Origin: Nitrospina sp.
GTDB taxonomy: Bacteria > Nitrospinota > Nitrospinia > Nitrospinales > VA-1
NCBI GenBank assembly: GCA_018653085.1
Contig: JABIAY010000075.1
Coordinates: 28,567-92,566, forward strand
Direction of reading: 5' to 3'
Length of the DNA: 64,000 bases
Positions within the stretch are counted from its first letter, which is position 1. The number at the start of each line of letters is the position of its first letter. Of the stretch, positions 26,056 through 34,891 are shown piece by piece. The position numbers and the translations under genes were made by a program. The notes under the pieces are model-generated. The model ran no database searches. It had not been told where the DNA came from and was given only the letters and a program-made list of their open reading frames with translations.

Positions 26056-26793
26056 GTGGACAGCACCAAACCCCTTAAAGAACTGGTTATTAACCAGGAA
26101 AAAACCGGCTACCGTTATTCTATCGAACCGTTCCTGCTGGCCGATTTCATGTCCCTTTTGCCCGGCCAGTCGGTGCTGGATATCGGCACCGGTTGCGGCA
26201 TCATTCCTATATTGCTGGCGCAGGGAGAACCGACCCTCAAAATAACCGCCATTGAGATTCAAGATACGGCGCAGGCGCAAAAAAATATTCAGCAAAACGG
26301 CATGGACAAACAAATCTCTCTCATTCACGGTGACTTTCTGGAGGAAGCACTGAAACCCGAATCTTTTGACCATATTGTTTCCAATCCGCCTTACCGGAAA
26401 ATCCAGACAGGACGGATCAATCCCGATGCAGGAAAAGCCCTGGCCCGGCACGAACTGTCTCTCAGCATGAGTTCCCTGCTGGACAAATCTGCTCCCCTGC
26501 TGAAAAAGGGAGGCCAGATCAGCCTTGCCTACCCGCCTGAGCGGATGAGCGAAACCCTGCGAGAACTGGAATGTCGGAACCTGTATCCCCGTATCGCCCG
26601 TTTCATTCATGGCAATTTCCAGACTCCGGCAAAAATCTTTCTGGTCTCTGCCCTTAAAGGAAAAAAATCCGATTTTACCGTCGCCCCGCCACTTGCGGTC
26701 TATAATGAGGACGGAACTTATTCAAAGGAGATGGGGCAAATTTATGCTTCCTTTAATTATACTGACCGGCCCAACGAATTCGGGGAAAAGTGA
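26056..26793 (+). CDS. TrmN6-like tRNA1(Val) adenine-N6 methyltransferase
   Basis: A 245-residue SAM-dependent methyltransferase. Motif I is VLDIGTGCGIIP (about residues 41-52) and the catalytic NPPY motif, in IVSNPPYRK near residue 112, marks an amino-methyltransferase. The N-terminal YRYSIEPFLLADF segment matches the TrmN6/YfiC type, which methylates A37 of tRNA-Val. The start is a GTG at 26056 with no good ribosome site; no better start was found. The 3' end overlaps the start of the miaA part of the next gene by 50 bases. MiaA also modifies A37 of tRNAs, so the two neighbours share a theme. Confidence 0.82.
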   Translation: MDSTKPLKELVINQEKTGYRYSIEPFLLADFMSLLPGQSVLDIGTGCGIIPILLAQGEPTLKITAIEIQDTAQAQKNIQQNGMDKQISLIHGDFLEEALKPESFDHIVSNPPYRKIQTGRINPDAGKALARHELSLSMSSLLDKSAPLLKKGGQISLAYPPERMSETLRELECRNLYPRIARFIHGNFQTPAKIFLVSALKGKKSDFTVAPPLAVYNEDGTYSKEMGQIYASFNYTDRPNEFGEK

Positions 26794-29700
26794 AACCGCT
26801 CTGGCCCTGGCCCGGAAGCTGGACACCGAAATCATCAGTGCCGATTCCATGCAGGTCTATAAATATTTCGACATCGGCACCGCCAAACCCTCGCGGTCGG
26901 CAAGGGAGGAAATTCCTCATCACTTGATCGATATTCTTGACCCGGATGAAGAGTTTAACGCTTTTGATTTTAAAGTACGGGCCCTGAAAATCATCCATGA
27001 ACTCATGGATCGTGATAAAATTCCTATACTGGTTGGCGGCACCGGACTGTATATAAAAGTCCTGGCCGAAGATTACGATTGTGCAGAAGGAGGTTCTCCT
27101 GAAATCCGGGAAAAAATCCGGCAGGACATCCGCGATCAGGGCGTTGAAGAAGTATACCGGGAACTTCAGCGCATAGACCCCGAGTACGCCGCAAAAATTT
27201 GCGCAACAGATTCCCTGCGCATCGAACGCGCTTTAGGAGTTTATCTGGATACCGGAAAACGTTTTTCAGAATTTCACGATGGCGACTCCCCGGCCCCAGG
27301 TCGGTTCCCCATCCACACTTTTATTTTGGAGAGAGAACGGGCGGAGCTGTATTCCCAGATCGATCAGCGGGTGGATAAAATGATCGAGGACGGATTAGCC
27401 AATGAGGTGCAAAGCATTTTAGAAAGTGGCTACAGCCCCGAACTGAAACCCTTCAAAAGCATCGGTTATGCACAAATGGTTCAATATCATCAAGGCAATT
27501 TGACTTTAGACCGCGCGGCCTATGAAATTAAAAGAGAAACCCGGCACTACGCCAAAAGACAGTTGACCTGGTTCAGAAAAATGAAAAACACCCAACCCCT
27601 GCCAGCAAACCCAAAAGACACTGCCGAATCCCTGCGAGATAAATTGCTCTCCCTCCTGCCCAAAGTGTCCGCCTGTTTTCTGGCACTTTTCCTGAGCGTT
27701 GCGCAAACAGGTTTCGCTGAAAACACAGACCAGCACTATGAGGAAGCTAAAAATCTTTTTCAGAAAAAGGAATGGGCCAAAGCTAAAAACAGCCTTCTGG
27801 CCCTGCAAAACCATTCGCCCGATTCTGTGGAAGCCAAACGCGCCCGGTTTTTACTCGCCCTCATTCACCAGGAACAGGGAAAACCGGAAGAGGCCATAAA
27901 GCTTCTCGAACCATTGAGCAAAAATTATGAGGCCGTGGAAGACTACATTCGCTTCCATTTAATCCAGGCAGAGGTGCAATCCAAAAAATATAAGGAGGCT
28001 CAGGAAAATGCCCTGAAACTCCTTCAGCACAACCCCAAAACCCTTCTCTATCCCAGAGTTCAGTTGGTTCTTGCGGAGGCTCAAATTCAATTGGGGGAAA
28101 AAGAAGCAGGAATAAAAACACTGGAAGAAACCATCCAGACAACTACCAGGAATTTCAAATACCAGAAATTTCGCGAATTTCTTCCTGAAATGATTTTCAA
28201 ACTGGCCGAAATCCAGGAGCAGTCAGGAAAACAAACAGAGGCTTATCTGAACTTTCGCCAACTTCACATCCAATACCCAAACCATGATCGAACGCCCACA
28301 GCTGAAACAGCACTCGAACGTCTTTCGGCTTTAAAAACGGTTAAAGAGATTCCTCTTACTTTGAGGGAACATACCGATCGCATCCAGGGACTGTTTGAGA
28401 ACGTCCGCTATAAAGAAGCCATTCAGGAAATCCTGGAAATCCAGAAGAAGGACAACCTTGTACCGGGGCGATTTTATTTTTTCCTCGCCCAGGCACAGAG
28501 GGGATTGAGGGACCGCAAAAAAGCCAACGAAGCTTTGAATCAATTTCTGAAACTTTATCCCCACCACGCCAAGGTGCAAAATGCCAAGTTCAACATCGGC
28601 AGAAACCTTTGGAACCTCGGCCGACCCATGGCGGGAGCTAAATATTTCCTAAAAGTTACCAAGGAGGCTCCTTCTTCAGAACTTGCGGTGAAGGCACAGT
28701 TTTTTCTTGGAAAAATTTATGAAGAACAAAAAAACTTTCCCGAAGCCCTGAAGAATTACAAGGCCGCTTTGAAAAAATACCCGCAGGAATATTACGCGCA
28801 TTGGGCCGGTTGGCGTTTGGGTTGGATTCATTATCTCGATGGGAAATTCGAAAAAGCATTCAACCGATTTCAGGAAGCGGCTCACCGATCTCCTGATGGA
28901 GACTTTATCGAATACAACCTGTACTGGGGCGCCAAGTCCGCAGAAAAAATGGATAAAAAGGATGTGGCGCGCGATTTATACGCCAAAGTTGCTGAGTTTT
29001 ATCCCTACACGTTTCACGGCATTCGCGCGAAAGACAGGCTCCTCGCCCTTGGTGTCAACCCCCTCACACAAAATCAAACTCAACCTTCATCTGTGGAAGA
29101 AAAAGACCGTCAACTCGGCCGACCTCTCAGCACACGGGAAAAGTTTCATTACACTCGGGCAAACGAACTGGCTAAACTTGGATTGACGCAGGAAGCACGC
29201 AATGAAATCGGCGAATTGCAGAAAACGGTGCGCAAAAATCTGACCGGGGTTTTGTGGCTTTCTCATCTTTATCATCAGGCTCAGGGCTATGCGGAATCCC
29301 TCAAGCTTTTGCATTTATATAAAGATTTCACCACCAAACCCAAAGAAAAAAATCTTTCAGAAAAATTCTGGAAGCACTTCTTCCCTCTCGCTTATGAAGA
29401 AGCCATTTTGGAATATACCAAATACCGTAAGGTGGACCCCTTTTTCGTAAACGGAATCATCCGCCAGGAAAGCCTTTTTGACAGTCAGGCGCTCTCCCCT
29501 GCCGGGGCCCGCGGCCTCATGCAAATCATGCCGGCAACCGGGAAAAAGCTTTACCCGAAAACAAAGTTGAAAAAACCTTTTGATACCGATGCCCTCTTTG
29601 ATCCTGAACTGAATATCCGGCTTGGAGTGAAATACGTCAGCCAGTTGAATAAACGGTTCGGCAAAAACGGCATGCATATCCTGATTTCATACAACGCGGG

Positions 29701-29854
29701 GCCCCATGTCCTGAAAAAATGGTTGAAACGATTCGGACATTTGAGCGATCAGGATGTATTCATAGAATCCATCCCCTATCCGGAAACCCGCCGCTATGTC
29801 AAACATGTGCTGAGAAATCTGGGCATCTACAAGGCACTTTACTCTCCCTCCTGA
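26744..29854 (+). CDS. miaA: MiaA-lytic transglycosylase fusion protein
   Basis: One uninterrupted frame of 1036 residues from ATG 26744. Residues 1 to about 306 are a complete tRNA dimethylallyltransferase (A37 isopentenyl transfer): Walker-type loop GPTNSGKSE, SADSMQVYK, LVGGTGLYIK and YAKRQLTWFRK. A signal-peptide-like segment follows directly at about 308-325 (VSACFLALFLSVAQTGFA). Then comes a long TPR-type helical region (about 330-850) and a Slt domain with catalytic E909 in IIRQES, then GARGLMQIMPATG and SYNAGP. A separate Slt could start inside, at ATG 27581 or GTG 27665, but no stop separates the halves. Either a natural fusion, a nested gene, or a lost stop. The upstream ATG at 26609 would read through the trmN6 gene and was not used. 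Confidence 0.85.
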   Translation: MLPLIILTGPTNSGKSETALALARKLDTEIISADSMQVYKYFDIGTAKPSRSAREEIPHHLIDILDPDEEFNAFDFKVRALKIIHELMDRDKIPILVGGTGLYIKVLAEDYDCAEGGSPEIREKIRQDIRDQGVEEVYRELQRIDPEYAAKICATDSLRIERALGVYLDTGKRFSEFHDGDSPAPGRFPIHTFILERERAELYSQIDQRVDKMIEDGLANEVQSILESGYSPELKPFKSIGYAQMVQYHQGNLTLDRAAYEIKRETRHYAKRQLTWFRKMKNTQPLPANPKDTAESLRDKLLSLLPKVSACFLALFLSVAQTGFAENTDQHYEEAKNLFQKKEWAKAKNSLLALQNHSPDSVEAKRARFLLALIHQEQGKPEEAIKLLEPLSKNYEAVEDYIRFHLIQAEVQSKKYKEAQENALKLLQHNPKTLLYPRVQLVLAEAQIQLGEKEAGIKTLEETIQTTTRNFKYQKFREFLPEMIFKLAEIQEQSGKQTEAYLNFRQLHIQYPNHDRTPTAETALERLSALKTVKEIPLTLREHTDRIQGLFENVRYKEAIQEILEIQKKDNLVPGRFYFFLAQAQRGLRDRKKANEALNQFLKLYPHHAKVQNAKFNIGRNLWNLGRPMAGAKYFLKVTKEAPSSELAVKAQFFLGKIYEEQKNFPEALKNYKAALKKYPQEYYAHWAGWRLGWIHYLDGKFEKAFNRFQEAAHRSPDGDFIEYNLYWGAKSAEKMDKKDVARDLYAKVAEFYPYTFHGIRAKDRLLALGVNPLTQNQTQPSSVEEKDRQLGRPLSTREKFHYTRANELAKLGLTQEARNEIGELQKTVRKNLTGVLWLSHLYHQAQGYAESLKLLHLYKDFTTKPKEKNLSEKFWKHFFPLAYEEAILEYTKYRKVDPFFVNGIIRQESLFDSQALSPAGARGLMQIMPATGKKLYPKTKLKKPFDTDALFDPELNIRLGVKYVSQLNKRFGKNGMHILISYNAGPHVLKKWLKRFGHLSDQDVFIESIPYPETRRYVKHVLRNLGIYKALYSPS

Positions 29855-29855
29855 C

Positions 29856-30830
29856 ATGAAATCAAAAGTCCATTTACAAAAATTAGAAGAGTATTCGCTC
29901 ACCAGAGTGGAACAGTTTGTCCAGAACTCGCTGGAAGTCCTGGACCCTGAGGCATCCATGTTCCATCCGGACCATAAGGTCCTTTTGAAACCCAACCTTT
30001 TAAGAGGTTTCAAACCCGAACGCTGTGTCACCACCCACCCTGTGGTGGTGGAGGCCGTGTGCCGCGTTCTCAAGGATCGATCCGTCAATCAAATCGTTAT
30101 CAGCGACAGTCCTGCTCTGGGCAGTTTATCGGCGGTGGCTGACAAAGCCGGGTATGGCCCGCTGGAAAAAAAATACGGGGTTAAAATCCTACCCTTGACC
30201 GACCCCATCCCTTTTGAAAATGAAGAGGGCGTTCCGCATCTAAAGATAGCCGGTTGCCTGAAACAATATGACCGAATCATTAACCTGCCGAAGGTCAAGT
30301 CTCATTGCCAGATGACAATGACGCTGAGCATTAAAAATCTGTTCGGACTGGTTATCGGCAAACGCAAACCGGTTCTTCATTGTCTGGTCAAAAACGACAA
30401 GATAAAGTTCGGGAAAATGTTGATAGACATAGCCCGGCATGTCGACCCCTGCCTTACAATCGTGGACGGCATTCAGGCCATGCAGGGGCAAGGTCCGCTC
30501 AATGGAACCGCCTACCCCCTTGCAGTGATGGGTGCATCAACAGACATGACTGCTCTCGACCGGGTTTTTGCCGATCTCTTAAACATACCCCTGGACAAGG
30601 TTTACGCCCTGCAAGCGGCGAGGCTCAAACAATTTGGTCAGTTTGATTTAGAGCATATAGAGATTTCAGGCCCTGCGGATTACAGGTCACTCGCTGTTGA
30701 AGATTTCGAACAGCCTTACCCGATAGATATTTCTTTCAATCCTGCTCACCTGCTCAAATCATTCTGCAAACAGTTTCATGAACTGGTAATCAAAGAACCC
30801 CGGCGAGCCGCCGGTGGCAGTGGGCAATAG
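29856..30830 (+). CDS. DUF362-domain protein
   Basis: A 324-residue protein of the DUF362 family. It shows VLLKPNLLRG near residue 43, then VTTHPVVVEAV, IVISDSPALGS, INLPKVKSHCQMTMTLSIKNLFG and DGIQAMQGQGP, which are the usual family blocks. Many members carry a ferredoxin-like iron-sulfur domain; none is visible here. The reaction is unknown. It starts 1 base after the fusion gene ends, so it is in the same operon. The last residues (RRAAGGSGQ) are encoded by a copy of the dispersed repeat, suggesting that the original C-terminus was replaced or extended. Confidence 0.85.
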   Translation: MKSKVHLQKLEEYSLTRVEQFVQNSLEVLDPEASMFHPDHKVLLKPNLLRGFKPERCVTTHPVVVEAVCRVLKDRSVNQIVISDSPALGSLSAVADKAGYGPLEKKYGVKILPLTDPIPFENEEGVPHLKIAGCLKQYDRIINLPKVKSHCQMTMTLSIKNLFGLVIGKRKPVLHCLVKNDKIKFGKMLIDIARHVDPCLTIVDGIQAMQGQGPLNGTAYPLAVMGASTDMTALDRVFADLLNIPLDKVYALQAARLKQFGQFDLEHIEISGPADYRSLAVEDFEQPYPIDISFNPAHLLKSFCKQFHELVIKEPRRAAGGSGQ

Positions 30831-30840
30831 CCCGTCAAAC
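30799..30840 (+). repeat. Dispersed 3'-end repeat, copy B
   Basis: CCGGCGAGCCGCCGGTGGC followed by AGTGGGCAATAG overlaps the last codons and the stop of the DUF362 gene. It matches the copy after the aldolase/SDR gene, which reads CCGGCGACCCGCCGGTGGC then TACTGGCAATAA. The first block is itself a GC-rich inverted repeat (CCGGCG / CGCCGG). Confidence 0.55.
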
Positions 30841-30939
30841 GATTAAACATCCTTGCACGCAGTTTAAAACCGGGTTCTTGGCGGAGGAAGACATTAAAGT
30901 ATTACCCCTTTGGGGCACGAGAGCTTAGGAAGAATATCA

Positions 30940-31003
30940 CGTGCGCTTGAGCGCCCAGTCAGCTTTACGGGCAATGCAGTACTGGCCCCACGCCTAGTGG
31001 TGG
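30940..31003 (-). repeat. Dispersed 3'-end repeat, copy C
   Basis: On the minus strand: CACTAGGCGTGGGGCCAGTA, then CTGCATTGCCCG, CTGACTGGGCGCTCAAGCGC. The TAG is the stop codon of the ArsR-type gene. The start is the same as in the copies after the transglutaminase and guaA genes, and the CTGCATTGCCC block recurs after the molybdoenzyme gene. Confidence 0.6.
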
Positions 31004-31308
31004 TGGTCGAAGTTGACGGAGCAACAGCCGAGGTCGAGGCCGGTCTCTTTTTTATTTAAAAAATATTTACCGGGATGGATAAAATTGATAACCTTGTTGC
31101 CTTCTCTCCGGGTTCCAACCAAACCGGAGGCTCTTAATATGGAAAGATGGTGGGAGGCTTGAGGTTGCCCCATGTGTAAAGACCGAACAATTTCAGAAAC
31201 GCTCTTTTCTCCTTTAAGCAATAACTGGACGATTTTTAACCGTGTTTCATCTCCCAGTGCTTTCAGAATTTTGGCGCATTCCCCGGAGTCTGTGGTGTTC
31301 TCTCCCAT
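30994..31308 (-). CDS. ArsR-family transcriptional regulator
   Basis: A winged helix-turn-helix repressor of 104 residues from ATG 31308. The fold is shown by ILKALGDETRLKIVQLLL, the recognition-helix region QPQASHHLSILRASGLV and the wing RREGNKVINF. The classical ELCVCDL metal box is absent. Instead the C-terminus has a CC pair and a DHHH end, a possible metal site; the histidines are encoded where the dispersed repeat begins. The start was placed at ATG 31308 because the longer frame (to 31401) would overlap the divergent sigma factor gene. It probably represses itself and the divergent sigma operon through the 66-base shared region. Confidence 0.85.
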   Translation of the reverse strand: MGENTTDSGECAKILKALGDETRLKIVQLLLKGEKSVSEIVRSLHMGQPQASHHLSILRASGLVGTRREGNKVINFIHPGKYFLNKKETGLDLGCCSVNFDHHH

Positions 31309-31374
31309 AAAACCAAGTATATGGGCTCCTTCTGTCGCGTTCAAGTCTAAACCCGTTCCCACTGTTGGAGAATT

Positions 31375-31932
31375 ATGAGCAAAGTAACGCTGGAACCACA
31401 AAAATGGGTGGAGCGCTATGCGGATATGATGTACCGCTACACCCTTGTCCGGGTGAAAGATCCGGAGGTGGCTGAAGAACTGGTTCAGTCGGCGTTTTTC
31501 GCCGCGCTGAAGTCACAGAACTCCTTTGCCGGGAAATCATCGGAAAAAACCTGGCTGTTCGGAATCCTGAAACATAAAACTATGGATCATTTTAGAAATT
31601 CCAAAAAAAATATTTCCGTTGACCTGACTGCGGAGGAAAACCTGATTCATTTTGATGCCTCCGGGCACATGGTTTCCAAGCCAGGAAACTGGAACATAAA
31701 CCCCGAAGAAGCGGCTGAAAACAGCGAACTCGCCCGGGTTCTGGCAAAATGCCTGAATGGGTTGCCGGAAAAATTTCACCGGGTATTTGTCCTGAAAGAA
31801 ATAGATGGGATGAGTTCCGAAGAAATCTGTAACGAATTCGATATAAAACCGACCAATTTATGGGTCATCTTGCACCGAGCCAGAAATCAACTCAAGCTTT
31901 GCCTGGAGACGAACTGGCTCAAGACCAAATAA
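31375..31932 (+). CDS. ECF-type RNA polymerase sigma factor
   Basis: A 185-residue extracytoplasmic-function sigma factor. Region 2 spans about residues 10-80 (DMMYRYTLVRVKDPEVAEELVQ, shown in part as AEELVQSAF, then KTWLFGILKHK). Region 4 spans about 125-180 (LPEKFHRVFVLKEIDGMSSEEI). It directs polymerase to stress or envelope promoters. It is divergent from the ArsR gene and is followed after 15 bases by a small zinc-finger protein that is probably its anti-sigma factor, and then msrB, suggesting an oxidative or metal-stress response. Confidence 0.9.
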   Translation: MSKVTLEPQKWVERYADMMYRYTLVRVKDPEVAEELVQSAFFAALKSQNSFAGKSSEKTWLFGILKHKTMDHFRNSKKNISVDLTAEENLIHFDASGHMVSKPGNWNINPEEAAENSELARVLAKCLNGLPEKFHRVFVLKEIDGMSSEEICNEFDIKPTNLWVILHRARNQLKLCLETNWLKTK

Positions 31933-31947
31933 CAAGACAGGGTTTTT

Positions 31948-32226
31948 ATGTTTAAAGGAATGATGAAAGTATTTAAAATGTCCTGCGAGGATGTCTACCC
32001 GCTTATTTCAGAAAGCCGGGACCATCCCCTCCCTTTGTGTGGTCGGTTGCGACTGAAAATGCATCTTGCCATATGTGGGCTCTGCGAAACCTACCAGAAA
32101 CAGCTGGAAATCCTTTGCAGGATAGCCCGGTCGCTGGGAAAAGATGAATCCAAAGCACTTGCAGAAACCGACATGAGCCCGAAAGTAAAAGAAAAAATTC
32201 AAAAATGGATCAAAGAAAAAATTTAA
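31948..32226 (+). CDS. Zinc-finger protein, probable anti-sigma factor
   Basis: A 92-residue soluble protein with C13 and the motif H39-x3-C43-x2-C46 (HLAICGLC). This is the ZAS-type zinc finger arrangement of anti-sigma factors such as RsrA, in which oxidation or metal loss releases the sigma factor. It has no membrane helix. It lies 15 bases after the ECF sigma gene and 13 bases before msrB. Role inferred from motif plus position. The C-terminal third is helical and rich in Lys and Glu. Confidence 0.72.
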   Translation: MFKGMMKVFKMSCEDVYPLISESRDHPLPLCGRLRLKMHLAICGLCETYQKQLEILCRIARSLGKDESKALAETDMSPKVKEKIQKWIKEKI

Positions 32227-32239
32227 GGAGAGAACTGTT

Positions 32240-32644
32240 TTGGCAGAAAAAATCACAAAAACCGAAAGCGAGTGGCGGCAAATCCTGACCGAAGAGGAGT
32301 TTAATGTATGTAGAAAAAAAGGGACAGAGCGGGCCTTCAGCGGCAAACTCTGGGATTGCCATGACCGGGGAACCTATCACTGCACATGTTGCGACGCGCC
32401 CCTATTTTCCTCTATCACAAAATTTGATTCCGGCACAGGGTGGCCGAGCTTTTACCAGGCCGTTGCTCCTGAAAATATCGCCACTGAAGAGGACACGCTC
32501 TTCTTTATGCGGAGGACAGAAGTGCTATGCAGCAAGTGCGATTGTCACCTCGGCCATGTCTTTGAAGACGGACCGCAACCCACAGGACTTCGTTACTGCA
32601 TCAATTCCGCCTCTCTGGTTATGCGTAAGGCGGCATCCCTCTAG
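32240..32644 (+). CDS. msrB: Peptide methionine-R-sulfoxide reductase
   Basis: A 134-residue MsrB, which reduces methionine-R-sulfoxide in proteins. The structural zinc site is seen as two cysteine pairs (CTCC and CSKC), the family blocks [10 protein letters not shown] and [10 protein letters not shown] are present, and the catalytic cysteine lies in RYCINSASL near the end. The start is a TTG at 32240 placed 9 bases after an AAGGAG ribosome site. It follows the sigma/anti-sigma pair and converges with the DUF3179 gene. Its position suggests it is induced by the sigma factor under oxidative stress. Confidence 0.94.
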   Translation: MAEKITKTESEWRQILTEEEFNVCRKKGTERAFSGKLWDCHDRGTYHCTCCDAPLFSSITKFDSGTGWPSFYQAVAPENIATEEDTLFFMRRTEVLCSKCDCHLGHVFEDGPQPTGLRYCINSASLVMRKAASL

Positions 32645-32650
32645 TACCAA

Positions 32651-33577
32651 TTACTCGGCAGAGAAAACCCGGGTCTCAGGATGAAACGTGTACCAGGCAA
32701 ACCAAAACCCCACAACAGAAGGCATCAGCCGGTCATTTTCATCCCGGATGACCGCCGTCCTGGTTTTGCGATCATAAAAAATACGGATAGGTGTTTTGCC
32801 CAGAACATCCTTTACAGGGGACTTCACTTTTTTCAGCTCGGAAAAAGGATACGCTTTAGAAATCTTGCCTGACTTTATACCAATCACCTTTTCCTTTGGG
32901 TGATACTTCTTGTTCGTTGCGTTCACACCAAACATCAGTCTCTCGCTGGTTTCGTAGCCCTGATAAGGGTCCCGGCCATAATTCCGGCGAAAGCCCGTAT
33001 CATCAGATAGGACCAGGGTTTTCGGGTATCTGGCTTTCCAGCTCTCCCAGTTCGTATGTGTGGAGGGACGCAGTTTTAAACGGGCACCGGTTAGACTACC
33101 AGTCACCGCCTCCGATTTAATTTGCGACCAGAGGCTTTCCGTTTGATGATCATAAAGCAACATATCACTTTGGTAGAGCAGACCCGAAACCCCAAAACTA
33201 AGCTTGCGCCCGTTCACTTGGGCATCAAAAACCATCCCGGTTCCGCAAAGGGGGCAATAAGTCACCACCACTGAAGTCCCACCAATACGATCATTGACGA
33301 TTTCATGCCAGTTCAGAATTTTAATGGGATACGCCTTCGCCTGGCCATTCTGAATAATTCCCAGAATACGGTCCTGCTTTTTCAAAAACGCGGCTTCCTC
33401 TGCCGGTATAAATTTGGGGTGGAGAATAGCGGGGATTCCGTCCTTGCCCGGTCCGCCATCATAAATATCATCAACAGGAATGCTGTGGCGAGAAGTATCA
33501 AATCCGCAAAGCGCGATGACAGTTATCAGGCCGCATAATGAGTAAAGGATCGATTTCATTCTGCTTGGTCGGTTCAT
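32651..33577 (-). CDS. DUF3179-domain exported protein
   Basis: A protein of about 308 residues with an N-terminal hydrophobic export segment (MKSILYSLCGLITVIALCG) and the DUF3179 domain: PKFIPAEEAAFL, YPIKILNWHEIVND, VVTYCPLCGTGMVF with its cysteine pair, FGVSGLLYQSDMLLYD, and ETESLW-like and SQIKSEAVTG segments. Its function is unknown. The ATG at 33577 is chosen; 33604 and 33559 are alternatives. A cysteine after the hydrophobic stretch is not in a canonical lipobox. It converges on msrB, leaving only 6 bases between stops. Confidence 0.85.
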   Translation of the reverse strand: MNRPSRMKSILYSLCGLITVIALCGFDTSRHSIPVDDIYDGGPGKDGIPAILHPKFIPAEEAAFLKKQDRILGIIQNGQAKAYPIKILNWHEIVNDRIGGTSVVVTYCPLCGTGMVFDAQVNGRKLSFGVSGLLYQSDMLLYDHQTESLWSQIKSEAVTGSLTGARLKLRPSTHTNWESWKARYPKTLVLSDDTGFRRNYGRDPYQGYETSERLMFGVNATNKKYHPKEKVIGIKSGKISKAYPFSELKKVKSPVKDVLGKTPIRIFYDRKTRTAVIRDENDRLMPSVVGFWFAWYTFHPETRVFSAE

Positions 33578-33610
33578 GCAGCAATCCCTTACACCGGCAA
33601 CCATAGGCCA

Positions 33611-34885
33611 TCAAACAGGGTCGCAGTGCAATTTTTCAGCCATCTGTTCTAAAGCCTCGGAAAACACGGCGTGAAGTTCGCTACGAATTTTTTTTGAATC
33701 GTATTCCACCATGGAACCACCGCCATTCAAAAATTTCACCTGCGCATCAACCTTAAAACAGGCGGACCGTTTTTCTTCCTCTTCAGATGCCTGCAACAAC
33801 ATGAGTTCACAAAATTCAATGCCCGCCTCCACCGATTGAACCAGTTGCGGATTGATTTGAAATCCCCGGCTCTGCAAGTGGTCACTGATCTCAAGTACTT
33901 TTTTAAACTCATGGCCGGCCTTTTCATAATTCTTATCAAGCACAAACTGGATGGCTTTCATCATGGCCAGTTCTTTGTTGCCACGGAAATGAGAATGCGG
34001 AGCCGATTTGTTAAAATAACGGTTGTCCAGATCGATCAACAGGCCGATGGCATTTTGTCGGGTCTTCTTACGTGACAATGGGTTATCCGGGGGAAGCTCC
34101 TTGTTGTCCGGATTGATTTGTTCGGAAATATAAAACCATGCCAGCGTTTTTAGTGCCAGTGGCTGGGCCGCGGCTCCATTCAGGATGGCATGTTCAATAT
34201 GGTTCAGGCCAACAAGCCGAAGGTCTTTTCCTCCCTGCATAATCAGGTTCCCCAGTCCTCCAAGGCGGCTGTTGCCATAACGGTAAAGTCCGAGACCGAA
34301 ATAAGCATCGAAAAGTTTTGGGTTTAAAAACAGAGCCTTTTCAAGATGGTTATCGGCCTGGAACCCATTGACCAAGGCGGGAATAAGGTTGCCTTGCCCG
34401 TATTCAAAGATACCGATATAACCTTCCGCCGCACCCAGATATAAATTCGCCTGAGCCCCTTGATCGGACGTCATGGAGGCAGAATCCAGGATATCATGAG
34501 CTAAATCCTTTACCCGCCTGCTGTGATACATGAAATTTTTTGCTATTTTTTTGTCCTGATACTTACTGGTGAAAGCCAGCATATGGCAAAGCTCCCCCAG
34601 CAAACCCGCATAATTAAAATGGTACTTCATCAATTCAACGCGGTTTTCCAGGGAAGGCACTGCGGACTCCAGGCGGTTGATCTCGCCTTGAAAGCGGGCG
34701 AACCATTCATCGAAATGGTAGTACATGGAATCTTTAAGTGCCAGAGGAGCCATTTCCTCGGCGGTCAAATCATTCGATGAGGTGTTGGTGACGAGCGGTT
34801 CCTGTGCCGTTGCAGGAGGCAAGGCAAAAAATAAAACTCCTGCCAGAAGAAAACAGATTTTTATCCTTGAAGTATACATAGGCAA
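33611..34885 (-). CDS. Exported TPR-like protein of unknown function
   Basis: A 424-residue protein with a clear signal peptide (about residues 1-28, ending PPATAQ). The rest is mainly helical with TPR-like pieces, for example ANLYLGAAEGYIGIFEYGQGN and LFDAYFGLGLYRYGNSRLGG (each at the edge of repeat length). I cannot name the family. It resembles exported proteins that describe themselves by tetratricopeptide units and often bind other envelope proteins. It lies 6 bases after a second TPR gene on the same strand, so the two are probably co-transcribed. Confidence 0.75.
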   Translation of the reverse strand: MPMYTSRIKICFLLAGVLFFALPPATAQEPLVTNTSSNDLTAEEMAPLALKDSMYYHFDEWFARFQGEINRLESAVPSLENRVELMKYHFNYAGLLGELCHMLAFTSKYQDKKIAKNFMYHSRRVKDLAHDILDSASMTSDQGAQANLYLGAAEGYIGIFEYGQGNLIPALVNGFQADNHLEKALFLNPKLFDAYFGLGLYRYGNSRLGGLGNLIMQGGKDLRLVGLNHIEHAILNGAAAQPLALKTLAWFYISEQINPDNKELPPDNPLSRKKTRQNAIGLLIDLDNRYFNKSAPHSHFRGNKELAMMKAIQFVLDKNYEKAGHEFKKVLEISDHLQSRGFQINPQLVQSVEAGIEFCELMLLQASEEEEKRSACFKVDAQVKFLNGGGSMVEYDSKKIRSELHAVFSEALEQMAEKLHCDPV

Positions 34886-34891
34886 ACGAAA

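Noticed and set aside
26609..26743. 45-residue N-terminal extension of the MiaA-Slt frame
   Set aside because: It lies inside the TrmN6-like coding region in another frame; MiaA homology begins at ATG 26744.
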